Part shown: positions 48,627 to 57,406 of the stretch, piece by piece | How the letters are laid out: each line of letters opens with the position of its first letter | Position numbering within the stretch: position 1 is the stretch's first letter | Assembly (NCBI GenBank): GCA_023150835.1 | Contig: JAKLKB010000023.1 | Coordinates: 1 to 61,337 of the forward strand | From: Myxococcota bacterium | GTDB lineage: Bacteria > Myxococcota_C > UBA6777 | Direction: 5' to 3' | Length of the DNA: 61,337 nucleotides | Made by a program: the position numbers and the translations under genes | Notes under the pieces: generated by a model | Seen by the model: the letters and a program-made list of their open reading frames with translations, nothing else | What the model was told of the DNA's origin: nothing | Databases searched by the model: none

Positions 48627-51600
48627 ATGACCAAGGGAAAGTCTTTTCCTCCTTCGTCCAGTATCTCTGTCTTTCCCAAAGAAAAAGTTGACGATGCGCG
48701 GCGCGTGACCCAAGACAAAGTTCTTGGAATCGTTGATCCGTTGCTTTTGATGGAAACCCCCGCTGCTGCGCCCAAAGCCTCCAAAAAAAGTAGCGCCTTG
48801 GACGCCATGATGTCGACGGACGATGCGCGCATCGATGATATCTTTGATAGCCTCTTTTTCTCCGAAAACCCCCCTGTCATCGAAGAAGATCTGCTTCGTC
48901 GAAAAAATACCTCCATCGAATCCGCAGTCCAACTTGCAGCCCTCGAAGCTGCCGAGGTGTTCGGCATAAAAACCACCGAACACCTCGCTGCACCACACGA
49001 CTCTTCGGCTCCGCACACCTTCCATCCCTCGCTCGATGCCGTTGCCGCCGCGACACCCTCCCCAACGGGAAACCTCCCCTCGTCTTCGACTTTTTCCGAT
49101 GCGGATGTGGTTGCTTCGCCTCCTTCTTCGGGGGCTTTGCAGCGGCTGCAACATGCCCGAACAGACGGTGATCTGTCGGTGGCCTCCCATGCCCGAACTG
49201 GCGGCGATTTGTCGATGACCCCCAATCCACGAGCGACACAGTTTTCGACGCCTGCCTTGCCTGTGGATCTCAGTACCCTTCAGTTCTCTGCGCCACTTGC
49301 GCAACACGCGATCGTCGAACCCTCTGCGTTGATCCCTCCCGAATCCAAAGGAGATATCTCTTTTCCGATCCCTCTGCCCTCTACAGATCCCAAAAAAGCC
49401 GTCACTTCGCCCTCTACCATCCCATCGGCTTTTCCTTTGGTGGGTGTGCAGCGCTCCCCTTTTCATCTGGCGGCCGATACCTCGTCGAGCCTATCGAAAG
49501 GGCCTGCTGCGGTGCCTTCTTCCGCTCCTTCAAAAACGCCCGATATATCGGCTTCTTTGCAAGATGGGTCATTGAATCCACACGCGACACGGGTTGGATT
49601 ATCGCTTGGGCAATTGATCAATCCGATGGAACTGGGCGTGGAGCTTGTGCAACTTAGCGAAGCCGATCTCAAGGGATCTTTTGGCGATTTTTCCGCCCCC
49701 ACCGCAACCTCCGAAGATTGGGCGGCTCCAAGCACTGCTTCGTCGTCGCTCAACGATCTCCACGAATCTTTCGATGATATCGCACGCGAACCCTTTGGAG
49801 AGGCGTCCCGCGAATCCTTCGACGATATCGCACGTGATGAGTGGACCCCGCCTCCCGACGAAGCCGCCCCCTTGCGGGGCGACACGATCAACCCACTTCA
49901 AACGGCGATGTTTCGTTCTGCTGTCGAGCCTTCACCCCTCGCGCCTGTCTCCATCGAACACCTTTTGCCCAACGAACCCGCCGCAAGCCCACCCACCGCT
50001 CAACCACCCAACGTCGCGCCTTCTCTCTTTCCCGCAACGCGCTTTTCTGAAACGCTTCCGCTCGCCCGCCCGACAGCTTCACAAGGCGCTGCCCTCGGTC
50101 TCTTCGAAGGAACCCCTCTGCGCCACCCCTTGCCACCGCCACAATCAACATCTTCACAGGGCGCTGTCCTCGATATCTTAGAAGGAACCCCTCTTCGCCA
50201 CCCCTTGCCACCGCCACTCGCGGAAACTTCACGGGGCGCTGCCCTTGAGATCTTGGAAGGAACCCCCGCCCATGAAACGACGTTGCCGATGCAACGTCCC
50301 CATCTTTCGACGATCCCGACAAATGAGACGGGTCATACCCCAAGACCTCCAACGCCTCCGCCTCCTAGCCTAAACAAACCTGTTCGGGGCCTTACGCCTC
50401 CGCCTCCTTCTGCGGTCGCAGCGACCCTACAGGACACACCGCGCCCATCGCTCGGTGGCTCGGGGCTTTCTGTCGGAGCCACCTTGCAGGACACGCCCCG
50501 CGCTTCTTTGGCAAATCCGCCTTCTTTGGGGGCCACCTTGCAAGATCAACCGCTCGCCACTCCGAACAAGCCCAACCCCAAGACGCGCACCACCATCTCC
50601 AAAGAAGAAGTCGACTCAGGCGTCTTGTGGAGCGCCGTCCCTGCGCCTTCTTCTCGATCAAATGAAGAAGATCACGCCCCCGAAGAAACCGTCCTCGAAG
50701 CCGAAGTCTCCACCGCCATGAAGGCGATGTCGATGGATCTGTTGAACCCCAAGTCCTCGTATCCATCGGAACGATCGAATCCTAAATCCTCGCATCCCTC
50801 GGAACTGCCGAATCCCAAGTCTTCTTCGCCATCCGCCTCACCTGCTCCCACCGCTACGGCCCCGCAAAGCCCAGACAGCGGCCTCGATCAGACATGGCTT
50901 GCCCATCCTCCACAAGGAACCCATGCGGCTTCCTCGCTGCCTTCGGCTCCCAACAGCGCGATCGCCGGAAATTCCCGAAACACCACGATCCTCCCAAAAG
51001 TCCGTATGACGGGCAAAGTACACGAACTGATCAACGAGATGCGCGAACGCTACGAGGTGGTCCGCAAGCTTGGCGAAGGAGCCGTCGGAGAAGTCAGCCT
51101 CGCCAAAGACAACGATATCCAACGCCTTGTCGCGATCAAACGCCTCAAAGAACCCACCCCCCAAACAGGCTCTTTGGCCCGATTTGTCGAAGAGATCCAA
51201 ACCAACGGACAACTCGAACACCCCAATATCGCGCCTGTGCATGACGTCGGGATCGATGCAGAAGGCCGATACTTCTTTGTGATGAAGTATGTTCGTGGCG
51301 AAAACCTCGAAGAGATCCTCGAAAAACTGCGCAAAGCCGATGCCGAAACCCACCGCCTCTATACACCACATTATCGGGCTCAGATCGCTTTGGAGATCTT
51401 GCGCGCTGTCCAATTTGCCCATGAACAGGGCGTGATCCATCGTGACCTCAAGCCGTCCAACGTGATCGTCGGACCACACGGCGAAGTCATGGTCATGGAC
51501 TGGGGCATCGCCAAGACCTTGCGCACGTCCTCTTCTACCCCTCCGATGGCGTTGCCAGAGGCCCATCCATCGCTGTTTTCGGGCGATATCCTCCAAAAAG

Positions 51601-52136
51601 AAGAACGTGTCTTTGAAACGAGCGTCGGCACCTTGATCGGGACACCTGCGTATATGTCCCCCGAACAAGCGCTGGGATTGAATGACCGTATCGATCAGCG
51701 TAGCGATATCTACAGCTTGTGCGCCATGTTGTACGAATTCTTTAGCCTGCAACATTACATGGGCCACAAAACCGATATCAAGTCCATGCTGATGGGTATC
51801 CTCACCGAAGAACCTGTGCGCATGGATTTTGTTCGCCATCCCCATCAAGATCCCCCGTCGCGTATCCTCGCCGCGCTCTTGCAAAAAGGACTCTCCAAAG
51901 AACCCGCGCAACGTTATGCTTCTGTTCAAGAACTCAGTCACGCCATCCAACACGACTACCTCGAAGGCCAAAATGCGGTCGCTTGTTCGTACTCCCTCAC
52001 GCGCCGAACTGGAAACGAACTCTTGCGCTATCTCGACCGACATCCGAGCCTTGCGCCGATGTTGGCCGTCACGTTGGTCTCCTTTGCCTTGTTTGGCGGG
52101 GCGGCTGCGGTGTATTTTCTGGTTCGGTTGTTTTAG
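48627..52136 (+). CDS. Giant C-terminally anchored Ser/Thr kinase
   Basis: This 1,169-aa protein starts at the ATG 11 bases after AAGGA. About 810 residues are disordered (Pro/Ser/Thr/Ala), with internal repeats such as three EGTPLRHPLPPP-type units and NPKSSYPSE repeats. The kinase domain (about 815-1110) has P-loop LGEGAVGEV, VAIK lysine near 835, HRDLKPSN near 937, DWG in place of DFG (common in this kinase group, Asp retained) and GTPAYMSPEQ, so it should be active. A C-terminal helix (MLAVTLVSFALFGGAAAVYF) anchors it with almost nothing outside. Sequence and layout match the pseudokinase 43 bases upstream (VHDVGIDAEGRYFFVM versus IHDVGVDEQGRYYFVM), so they arose by tandem duplication and are probably co-transcribed. 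Confidence 0.92.
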   Translation: MTKGKSFPPSSSISVFPKEKVDDARRVTQDKVLGIVDPLLLMETPAAAPKASKKSSALDAMMSTDDARIDDIFDSLFFSENPPVIEEDLLRRKNTSIESAVQLAALEAAEVFGIKTTEHLAAPHDSSAPHTFHPSLDAVAAATPSPTGNLPSSSTFSDADVVASPPSSGALQRLQHARTDGDLSVASHARTGGDLSMTPNPRATQFSTPALPVDLSTLQFSAPLAQHAIVEPSALIPPESKGDISFPIPLPSTDPKKAVTSPSTIPSAFPLVGVQRSPFHLAADTSSSLSKGPAAVPSSAPSKTPDISASLQDGSLNPHATRVGLSLGQLINPMELGVELVQLSEADLKGSFGDFSAPTATSEDWAAPSTASSSLNDLHESFDDIAREPFGEASRESFDDIARDEWTPPPDEAAPLRGDTINPLQTAMFRSAVEPSPLAPVSIEHLLPNEPAASPPTAQPPNVAPSLFPATRFSETLPLARPTASQGAALGLFEGTPLRHPLPPPQSTSSQGAVLDILEGTPLRHPLPPPLAETSRGAALEILEGTPAHETTLPMQRPHLSTIPTNETGHTPRPPTPPPPSLNKPVRGLTPPPPSAVAATLQDTPRPSLGGSGLSVGATLQDTPRASLANPPSLGATLQDQPLATPNKPNPKTRTTISKEEVDSGVLWSAVPAPSSRSNEEDHAPEETVLEAEVSTAMKAMSMDLLNPKSSYPSERSNPKSSHPSELPNPKSSSPSASPAPTATAPQSPDSGLDQTWLAHPPQGTHAASSLPSAPNSAIAGNSRNTTILPKVRMTGKVHELINEMRERYEVVRKLGEGAVGEVSLAKDNDIQRLVAIKRLKEPTPQTGSLARFVEEIQTNGQLEHPNIAPVHDVGIDAEGRYFFVMKYVRGENLEEILEKLRKADAETHRLYTPHYRAQIALEILRAVQFAHEQGVIHRDLKPSNVIVGPHGEVMVMDWGIAKTLRTSSSTPPMALPEAHPSLFSGDILQKEERVFETSVGTLIGTPAYMSPEQALGLNDRIDQRSDIYSLCAMLYEFFSLQHYMGHKTDIKSMLMGILTEEPVRMDFVRHPHQDPPSRILAALLQKGLSKEPAQRYASVQELSHAIQHDYLEGQNAVACSYSLTRRTGNELLRYLDRHPSLAPMLAVTLVSFALFGGAAAVYFLVRLF

Positions 52137-52174
52137 ACGGATAGCCGATCGGTTGTTTTAGACGGATAGCCGAT
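52125..52174 (+). repeat. Perfect 25-bp tandem duplication at the kinase stop codon
   Basis: Two identical 25-bp units (52125-52149 and 52150-52174) cover the TAG stop of the kinase, followed by a partial third. Each contains the palindrome CCGATCGG across the junction. It sits between convergent genes. Confidence 0.9.
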
Positions 52175-52191
52175 CGGTTTTCCTGTTCGGT

Positions 52192-53088
52192 CTAGGCGCG
52201 GGGGTGGCAACGGTTGTAGACATCGCGTATGCGGGAGCGATTGATGTGGGTGTAGATCTGTGTGGTGACGATCTCGGTGTGTCCAAGAAGGCTTTGAACA
52301 GCCCGCAGATCGGCTCCGTGTTCGAGAAGATGGGTGGCGAAAGAGTGGCGGATCTTGTGGGGGCAGATCGGGCGTTCGATCCCGGCACATCGGGCGTAAT
52401 GGCGGATATTTTTCCAGAAAGCTTGGCGGGTGAGTGCGCCGCCGCGTGTGGTGACAAACAGGTAATCGCTTTGGTGATCTTTGAGCAGTTTGGCGCGTGC
52501 GGATTCGAGATAGCGGGCGGTGCGTTCTTGGGCGGCTTGGCCGATGGGGACGATGCGCTCTTTTCGCCCTTTGCCGAACACGACGATGTATCCGACTTCA
52601 AAGTCGATATCGGCGAGGCGTAGCGAGCAAAGCTCGGTGACGCGGACGCCTGTGGCATACAGCAGTTCGAGCATCGCAGCGTCGCGGATCTGTGTGGCCG
52701 ATGGGGAGGGGCTTGACGAAGGTTGCGCAAGCAACTTTTCTACTTCGTCTTGGGTGAGATAGTCGGGCAGTTTGCGGCCATGACGGGGGATCTCGACGGT
52801 CGCGCAAGGATTGCGCATCAGGATATCTTCTGCGACGAGAAACTTAAAAAATCCGCGCAACGAGATCAAAAAACGCGCTTGGCTGCGGGGTTTGATGCCT
52901 TCTTCGGTGACGTGCAACAGATAATCCAATAGCGTGGTGGGGGTGACTTCTTTGAGATCGCTGATCTGTTGGCCTTGGAGAAAGCGAAAGAATTTACGGA
53001 TGTCGCGTTGGTAGGAGTCGATGCTGTGGGGGGTCAGTCCTTTTTCAACGCGGATATAGTGGAGATAAAGTTGAAGAACCTGCTCCAT
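52192..53088 (-). CDS. xerD: Site-specific tyrosine recombinase XerD
   Basis: This 298-aa tyrosine recombinase resolves chromosome dimers at dif with XerC and the FtsK translocase. The N-terminal SAM-like core-binding domain begins MEQVLQLYLHYIRVEKGLTP. The catalytic residues are all present: Arg149 (ATGVRVTEL), Lys173 (GKGRKERIVPIG), His244 and Arg247 (HKIRHSFATHLLEHGADLR), His270 (LLGHTEI) and Tyr279 (TTQIYTHI). GAGG lies eight bases before the ATG at 53088. Length and the GADLRAVQSLLGH sequence are housekeeping-type; no phage or integron genes are nearby. Frames extending upstream of this ATG are low-complexity and belong to the antisense of the next gene. Confidence 0.95.
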   Translation of the reverse strand: MEQVLQLYLHYIRVEKGLTPHSIDSYQRDIRKFFRFLQGQQISDLKEVTPTTLLDYLLHVTEEGIKPRSQARFLISLRGFFKFLVAEDILMRNPCATVEIPRHGRKLPDYLTQDEVEKLLAQPSSSPSPSATQIRDAAMLELLYATGVRVTELCSLRLADIDFEVGYIVVFGKGRKERIVPIGQAAQERTARYLESARAKLLKDHQSDYLFVTTRGGALTRQAFWKNIRHYARCAGIERPICPHKIRHSFATHLLEHGADLRAVQSLLGHTEIVTTQIYTHINRSRIRDVYNRCHPRA

Positions 53089-53225
53089 CGGGTTTCCTCG
53101 TTTCTTCTCGGGTTGCTTCTGTGCAGTGGATCGTGTGAAGTCGGCCTCTTGGGAAATGGACCCACCAAGAACACAAGCATTGTGGGGTGTTTGGCTCGAA
53201 ATGTCAAAGTTTTCGAGCGCAGAGA

Positions 53226-54455
53226 TCAACGCCGAGGATATGCAGCCGAGCGATCGGATGGGGAGATGGGTTTGTGTTCTCGCTCTGGAGAAGTCCGACG
53301 CATCGGGGCCGAGGAAGGGGGGGGAGGGGGCCGACGCATCGGGGCCGAGGCGGGGTCTGGAGGAGTTCGGCGTATCGGGGCCGAGGAGGAGGGGAGAGAG
53401 CGCGGAGCAAAGCAAGACAACAGCACCGCGTAATGAGGGATCTTTTGGAGGGGAGCGAAGTCGCTGTCTTTGCAGGCGAGTTTGCGGTAGGCAGGTTGTA
53501 GGAGCAGCGGCTTTAAAAGCGCGATGGCTTGTTCCAACCGACCGAGCAGACTGTAGGTGCAAGCGAGGTTGTAGCGTGCGTCCGAAAATTGCGGATCGAG
53601 CAGGGCTGCGCGGGAAAAGTCTTGGGCGGCTTGTGGGTAGCGTTTTTGATCGTGGGCGCGGTAGCCTCGGGCATGAAAGAGTTGTGCGAGATGTGTATCG
53701 AGCGCCCAAAGATAGCGTTGGGTGATCCAATGCCCGCCTTGATGGAGTCCGTAATCGATCTCGATCCAACACCACCGCTGATGACAAGACAGTCGCCGAA
53801 TATGCGCTTGTTCGGGGGCTGCGAGCGCAGGGGTGAGTGAGCGGTGATACTCGTCGAACAGAGTCAGCGCAAGGTGCGGTTCCTCGTTTTGTTGAGCGCG
53901 AAAAGACACAAAAAGGCGGGTGGATGGGGGCCAATGAGCGCGCACTAAGGGGAGAGTTGTGAGAAGCGCGCTGGGGTCGAGCGCAAGCCCCAAGCCCCGA
54001 AGAGGGATGGAACGTGACGGAGGAGAAAGCCATCGCCAGCGCGGTGCGCCTTTGGGAGAAGGCCAGCGGCGTCTCGCGATCTGTTGGGCGAGCGCCCACA
54101 GCGCCGCTTCGATGGCTTTGGGAGCAGAGGGCGAGCGCGTTGCAAACAACGCAAACAGCGGGTGTTGTGGAGACAACGTTGCGGGAGGGCGCAGCGTCTC
54201 TTGGTGGCGCTCCACGAGGGTCTCGGGCGCTTGGTAGCGTGTAAAGAACAGGGTCGGTGTTTGTTGATCTCCGCGTAAGAATTCGACTTCGAGCCGTTCT
54301 GCGGTTTGCGGATCCCAAGCGAGTACGCGACGGATATGCACGATCGGCGGGGGATTGCAGTGGTGGCCTGCAAGCAACACGCTCCAACCCGCCCACCAGA
54401 AAAGGCACGCGAAAACCTTTCTTTCTGTGCATGGGTTTGTTATCTTGAGGCGCAT
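53226..54455 (-). CDS. Exported TPR protein with SAPMRR repeat tail
   Basis: This 409-aa protein starts at ATG 54455, giving a signal-like N-terminus (KVFACLFWWAGWSVLLAG). The middle (about 30-280) is an Arg/Leu/Pro-rich domain that I do not recognise (GLGLALDPSALLTTLPLVRA, CWIEIDYGLHQGGHWI). Two TPR motifs follow (ARGYRAHDQKRYPQAAQDFS, then DARYNLACTYSLLGRLEQAI). The C-terminal 60 residues are basic Pro/Ser repeats (SAPIRRTPP, SAPMRRPPP, SAPMRRTSP). The gene is divergent from the TPR lipoprotein 52 bases away and lies upstream of xerD. The shared TPR theme with its divergent neighbour suggests related roles. Confidence 0.72.
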   Translation of the reverse strand: MRLKITNPCTERKVFACLFWWAGWSVLLAGHHCNPPPIVHIRRVLAWDPQTAERLEVEFLRGDQQTPTLFFTRYQAPETLVERHQETLRPPATLSPQHPLFALFATRSPSAPKAIEAALWALAQQIARRRWPSPKGAPRWRWLSPPSRSIPLRGLGLALDPSALLTTLPLVRAHWPPSTRLFVSFRAQQNEEPHLALTLFDEYHRSLTPALAAPEQAHIRRLSCHQRWCWIEIDYGLHQGGHWITQRYLWALDTHLAQLFHARGYRAHDQKRYPQAAQDFSRAALLDPQFSDARYNLACTYSLLGRLEQAIALLKPLLLQPAYRKLACKDSDFAPLQKIPHYAVLLSCFAPRSLPSSSAPIRRTPPDPASAPMRRPPPPPSSAPMRRTSPEREHKPISPSDRSAAYPRR

Positions 54456-54507
54456 GGGGCTTTGATGTCTCAAGTTCAACGTTTTGTTTGCGAGAAGGCG
54501 GCTGTCG

Positions 54508-56544
54508 ATGTTGGACCGCAACACGTTTTCACCATACACCAAAAAAATCCGCACACACCAACTTTTTCGGCGACCACGACGCTTGCTTTCGTGGGCATGG
54601 CTTGTGGGCTGCGCTCCCGCACCTGTACAGCCCGCATCCGCAAGTTTTTTGCTTTTGTGGGCATGGGTGGTGGGGGTTGGGCTGCTGTTGGCTGGATGTC
54701 AAACTACACAACACAACCTTCAAGGCTACGAGTCTTTGTGGGGTAGCAAAACACCCTTGCCATCGCCGATTCGTCATGATCCTCCGCGACCTCACAAACC
54801 CAATCCCCGCTATCTTGGGAGCGCACAAGCCTACACCGCTTATCTTCGTGGGCGACTGTTGGCCCAAGATCAACACCACCACCACGCGATCAAATCCTTC
54901 AAGATCGCACTTGTTCACGACGCCAACTCCGCTTTTTTGCACTACACCATCGCCCAACAATACACGCAACTTGGCGAATGGGTGCAAGCTGTGTTTTGGG
55001 CGAGACGAGCCGTCGAACAACAAAAGAATTATGCCCCTGCGCATCATCTCTTGGGTCGCATCTATTGGATTCAGCGCAATCAGGCCCTTGCCATCGCCTC
55101 TTACAAACAAGCCATCCAGTCCGACCCCCGCTATCTCGATGCTTATCTCGATCTCGAACAACTTTTGTCGAAGGCCGAACAACCCCAACCACGCAAGATC
55201 CTTCTCGAATCCTTGATCCGCCGCCGCCCAGATGCCCACCAAGGCTATTTTCTCCTCGCCAAGATCCACCAAGCCGCCGGTGATATCGAGCGCGCTTTGC
55301 AACTCTTCCAAGAAGCCGTCAATCGCCAACCTTCGCACATCGAAGCCCTGTATCACATGGCGCAGATCTACGAAAAGCAAAAGAACACCGACGCTGCCGT
55401 CCGCTGTTATCTGTTGTTGCTGGACTACCAGCCCGAAGCTTGGCAAGCCCGCATGGAACTCGCCGCTCGTTGGTTGCAACGACGTGCTGCTTTTGATACG
55501 CAGCGCGCCGCTTACCAACTGCGCTACATCATGCGCGAAGCCACACAGATGGAGTCCTACGAGCGAGCTTTTCGGATCGGTTCCACCTTGTACGAAAAAC
55601 AGCTTTTTGCCGATGCCATCGTTTGGTTGCGACGGGCTTTGCGCCTTCATCGCCAAGACTTCGTTGGTGGGATGTCTGCGCCCCAAGACAAGCTTTATCG
55701 TGCACACGCCCAGAATATCCGCTTTTACTTGGGCATGGCTTGGCGTGCCGATGGGCAGCCCCAAAAAGCCCTCCTGACTTTTCGACGCCTCCGCCCCGTC
55801 TCCAAAAATATCCGCCTTGAAACACAAGCCTACCAGATCGAATTGCTCGCTGAGTTGGGCCGTTATCGCGAATCTCGCGAATCGCTCAAACGCTTTCGAC
55901 CTCCCAAAAGCTCGATGCGTCGGTGGATTCGCCTCTCTCAAGCCTTTGCCGAACGCGCTTCTCTCGAAGATCTCGACGCCGAGATCCGCGATCTTCAAGA
56001 ACGCATGAAAGAAGCGCCTGCTCCCGAAGAAGGGCTGATGCACCTCAGTTATCTGCTGTTTAAGCAAGGCCGTTATGTCCCTTGTGAACAAGAGTTGAAA
56101 AAAATCCTCGCCAAAAATCCCCGACACGCCGGCGCTTTAAACTTTCTTGGATACTTGCTCGCCGAACAGGGTATCCGTCTGCCCGAAGCTGAAAAGCTCG
56201 TCGCAACGGCGCTTCAGATCGAAGCCGACAATCCTTCTTATCTCGATAGCCTTGGGTGGGTTTATGTGCAGATGAGGCAGTGGGTCAAAGCCGAAGAAGC
56301 TCTCCACAAAGCCAGCGAGCGCCTTCCCCGTGATCCTGCCGTCTTGGCGCACCTTGCCACGCTTTATCAACGCACAGGCCGTTGGCAAAAAGCCCTTGGG
56401 GCCTTTCGCCGCGCTCGCGCTCTACGCCCCGAACCATCGCTCCAGCGCAAGATCGAATCCAACATCCAAGCCCTGCGGCGACGACTCCCCAAAGTCGATA
56501 TCTCCCGATCTTCCCGACGCTCCCAGCATCCCTCATCTCCTTGA
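54508..56544 (+). CDS. TPR-repeat lipoprotein
   Basis: This 678-aa protein starts at an ATG nine bases after GAAGG; a TTG eight codons earlier is also in frame. There are two possible lipoboxes: WLVGC (Cys35) after RRPRRLLSWA, and LLAGC (Cys64) after a second hydrophobic run (FLLLWAWVVGVG). The mature protein is a solenoid of at least ten TPR-like units: AIKSFKIALVHDANSAFLHY, APAHHLLGRIYWIQRNQALA, HIEALYHMAQIYEKQKNTDA, GALNFLGYLLAEQGIRLPEA and YLDSLGWVYVQMRQWVKAEE. The last two match the TPR lipoproteins usually encoded beside LolB-like genes, and the next gene is LolB/DUF4292-like. An outer-membrane assembly or lipid-transport role is likely but unproven. Confidence 0.87.
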   Translation: MLDRNTFSPYTKKIRTHQLFRRPRRLLSWAWLVGCAPAPVQPASASFLLLWAWVVGVGLLLAGCQTTQHNLQGYESLWGSKTPLPSPIRHDPPRPHKPNPRYLGSAQAYTAYLRGRLLAQDQHHHHAIKSFKIALVHDANSAFLHYTIAQQYTQLGEWVQAVFWARRAVEQQKNYAPAHHLLGRIYWIQRNQALAIASYKQAIQSDPRYLDAYLDLEQLLSKAEQPQPRKILLESLIRRRPDAHQGYFLLAKIHQAAGDIERALQLFQEAVNRQPSHIEALYHMAQIYEKQKNTDAAVRCYLLLLDYQPEAWQARMELAARWLQRRAAFDTQRAAYQLRYIMREATQMESYERAFRIGSTLYEKQLFADAIVWLRRALRLHRQDFVGGMSAPQDKLYRAHAQNIRFYLGMAWRADGQPQKALLTFRRLRPVSKNIRLETQAYQIELLAELGRYRESRESLKRFRPPKSSMRRWIRLSQAFAERASLEDLDAEIRDLQERMKEAPAPEEGLMHLSYLLFKQGRYVPCEQELKKILAKNPRHAGALNFLGYLLAEQGIRLPEAEKLVATALQIEADNPSYLDSLGWVYVQMRQWVKAEEALHKASERLPRDPAVLAHLATLYQRTGRWQKALGAFRRARALRPEPSLQRKIESNIQALRRRLPKVDISRSSRRSQHPSSP

Positions 56545-56582
56545 TATCGATCTCTTCCTATCCGATCTGGAGGTTGCCTTTG

Positions 56583-57362
56583 TTGCGTGTTGTTATGTTG
56601 TGCCTTTCGTTGTTGTTTCTGACTGCTTGCCCAAACAAGCACACGCTCCGCCCGTCGACATCGGATGATGCTGCTCGCGAAGCCCTGCTTCAGCAGATCC
56701 TTTTGCAACGTGCCTCGCTGCTTTCTCTCGAAGGCAGCGCCAAACTGCGCATCTCCGAATCAGGAAAAAAACGCCGCATCTTCCGCCTTTTTTACATGAT
56801 GAAACGCCCCAATCAGCTTTATCTTGAGATCACCGCCGCACTTCAACAGCCCGGAGCGATCATCACCAGCGACGGAAAGCGTTTTGCTCTACACAACCTG
56901 CTCCAAAAAGAATTCTTACAAGGCCCTGCCGAACGTCTCCCCAGCCTCCTCGAATCGTACCTACCCGCCACCCTGCCGCTCGATCAACTGATCCTCGCTT
57001 TGCTCGGTGATCCTCCCATCCTTCCGGCAAAACAGCGGCGATGGTCCAAAGAAAAAAACCTGTGGCTGCTCTCTCTCCAAGGCGATGCACACAAACAAAC
57101 GCTCTGGATCGACGAACAAGCCCGACAGATCGTGCGTGTCGTCTTTGATTGGGACAAAAAACCTGCGCTCACGCTCGAATACGACGGCTTTCGTGGGATC
57201 CCTGCCCTCCCTCGAACCGTCGCTTTTGCCCTGCGTTCGCGTGGATTGAAGGCCGATTGGGTCTTCTTAGAACAAAAACGCAACACCCAGCTTCCCGAGA
57301 AGAACTTCCAGCAAAAAGTCCCCGCAGATGTTCCTGTTCGTGAACTCGCCGTCGTGCGTTGA
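56583..57362 (+). CDS. LolB/DUF4292-like outer-membrane lipoprotein
   Basis: This protein of about 259 aa starts at TTG 56583, nine bases after GGAGG; the ATG at 56595 is too far from that site. The signal ends in LFLTAC (Cys17). The mature domain follows the LolA/LolB superfamily pattern: SLEGSAKLRISESGKKRRIF, then LYLEITAALQQPGAIITSDG, ALHNLLQKEFLQGP, LWIDEQARQIVRVVFDW and an LTLEYDGFR strand. This is the incomplete beta-barrel that binds lipoprotein acyl chains. It may receive lipoproteins at the outer membrane. It follows the TPR lipoprotein by 38 bases, an arrangement common in deltaproteobacteria. Confidence 0.78.
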   Translation: MRVVMLCLSLLFLTACPNKHTLRPSTSDDAAREALLQQILLQRASLLSLEGSAKLRISESGKKRRIFRLFYMMKRPNQLYLEITAALQQPGAIITSDGKRFALHNLLQKEFLQGPAERLPSLLESYLPATLPLDQLILALLGDPPILPAKQRRWSKEKNLWLLSLQGDAHKQTLWIDEQARQIVRVVFDWDKKPALTLEYDGFRGIPALPRTVAFALRSRGLKADWVFLEQKRNTQLPEKNFQQKVPADVPVRELAVVR

Positions 57363-57406
57363 CCCTCTCTTAAACCACCCCACGCGACGAAAAGGAAGTG
57401 GATACG

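Noticed and set aside
52192-53088. A phage or genomic-island integrase
   Set aside because: Length, motifs and context fit housekeeping XerD; no attachment repeats, tRNA or phage genes flank it.
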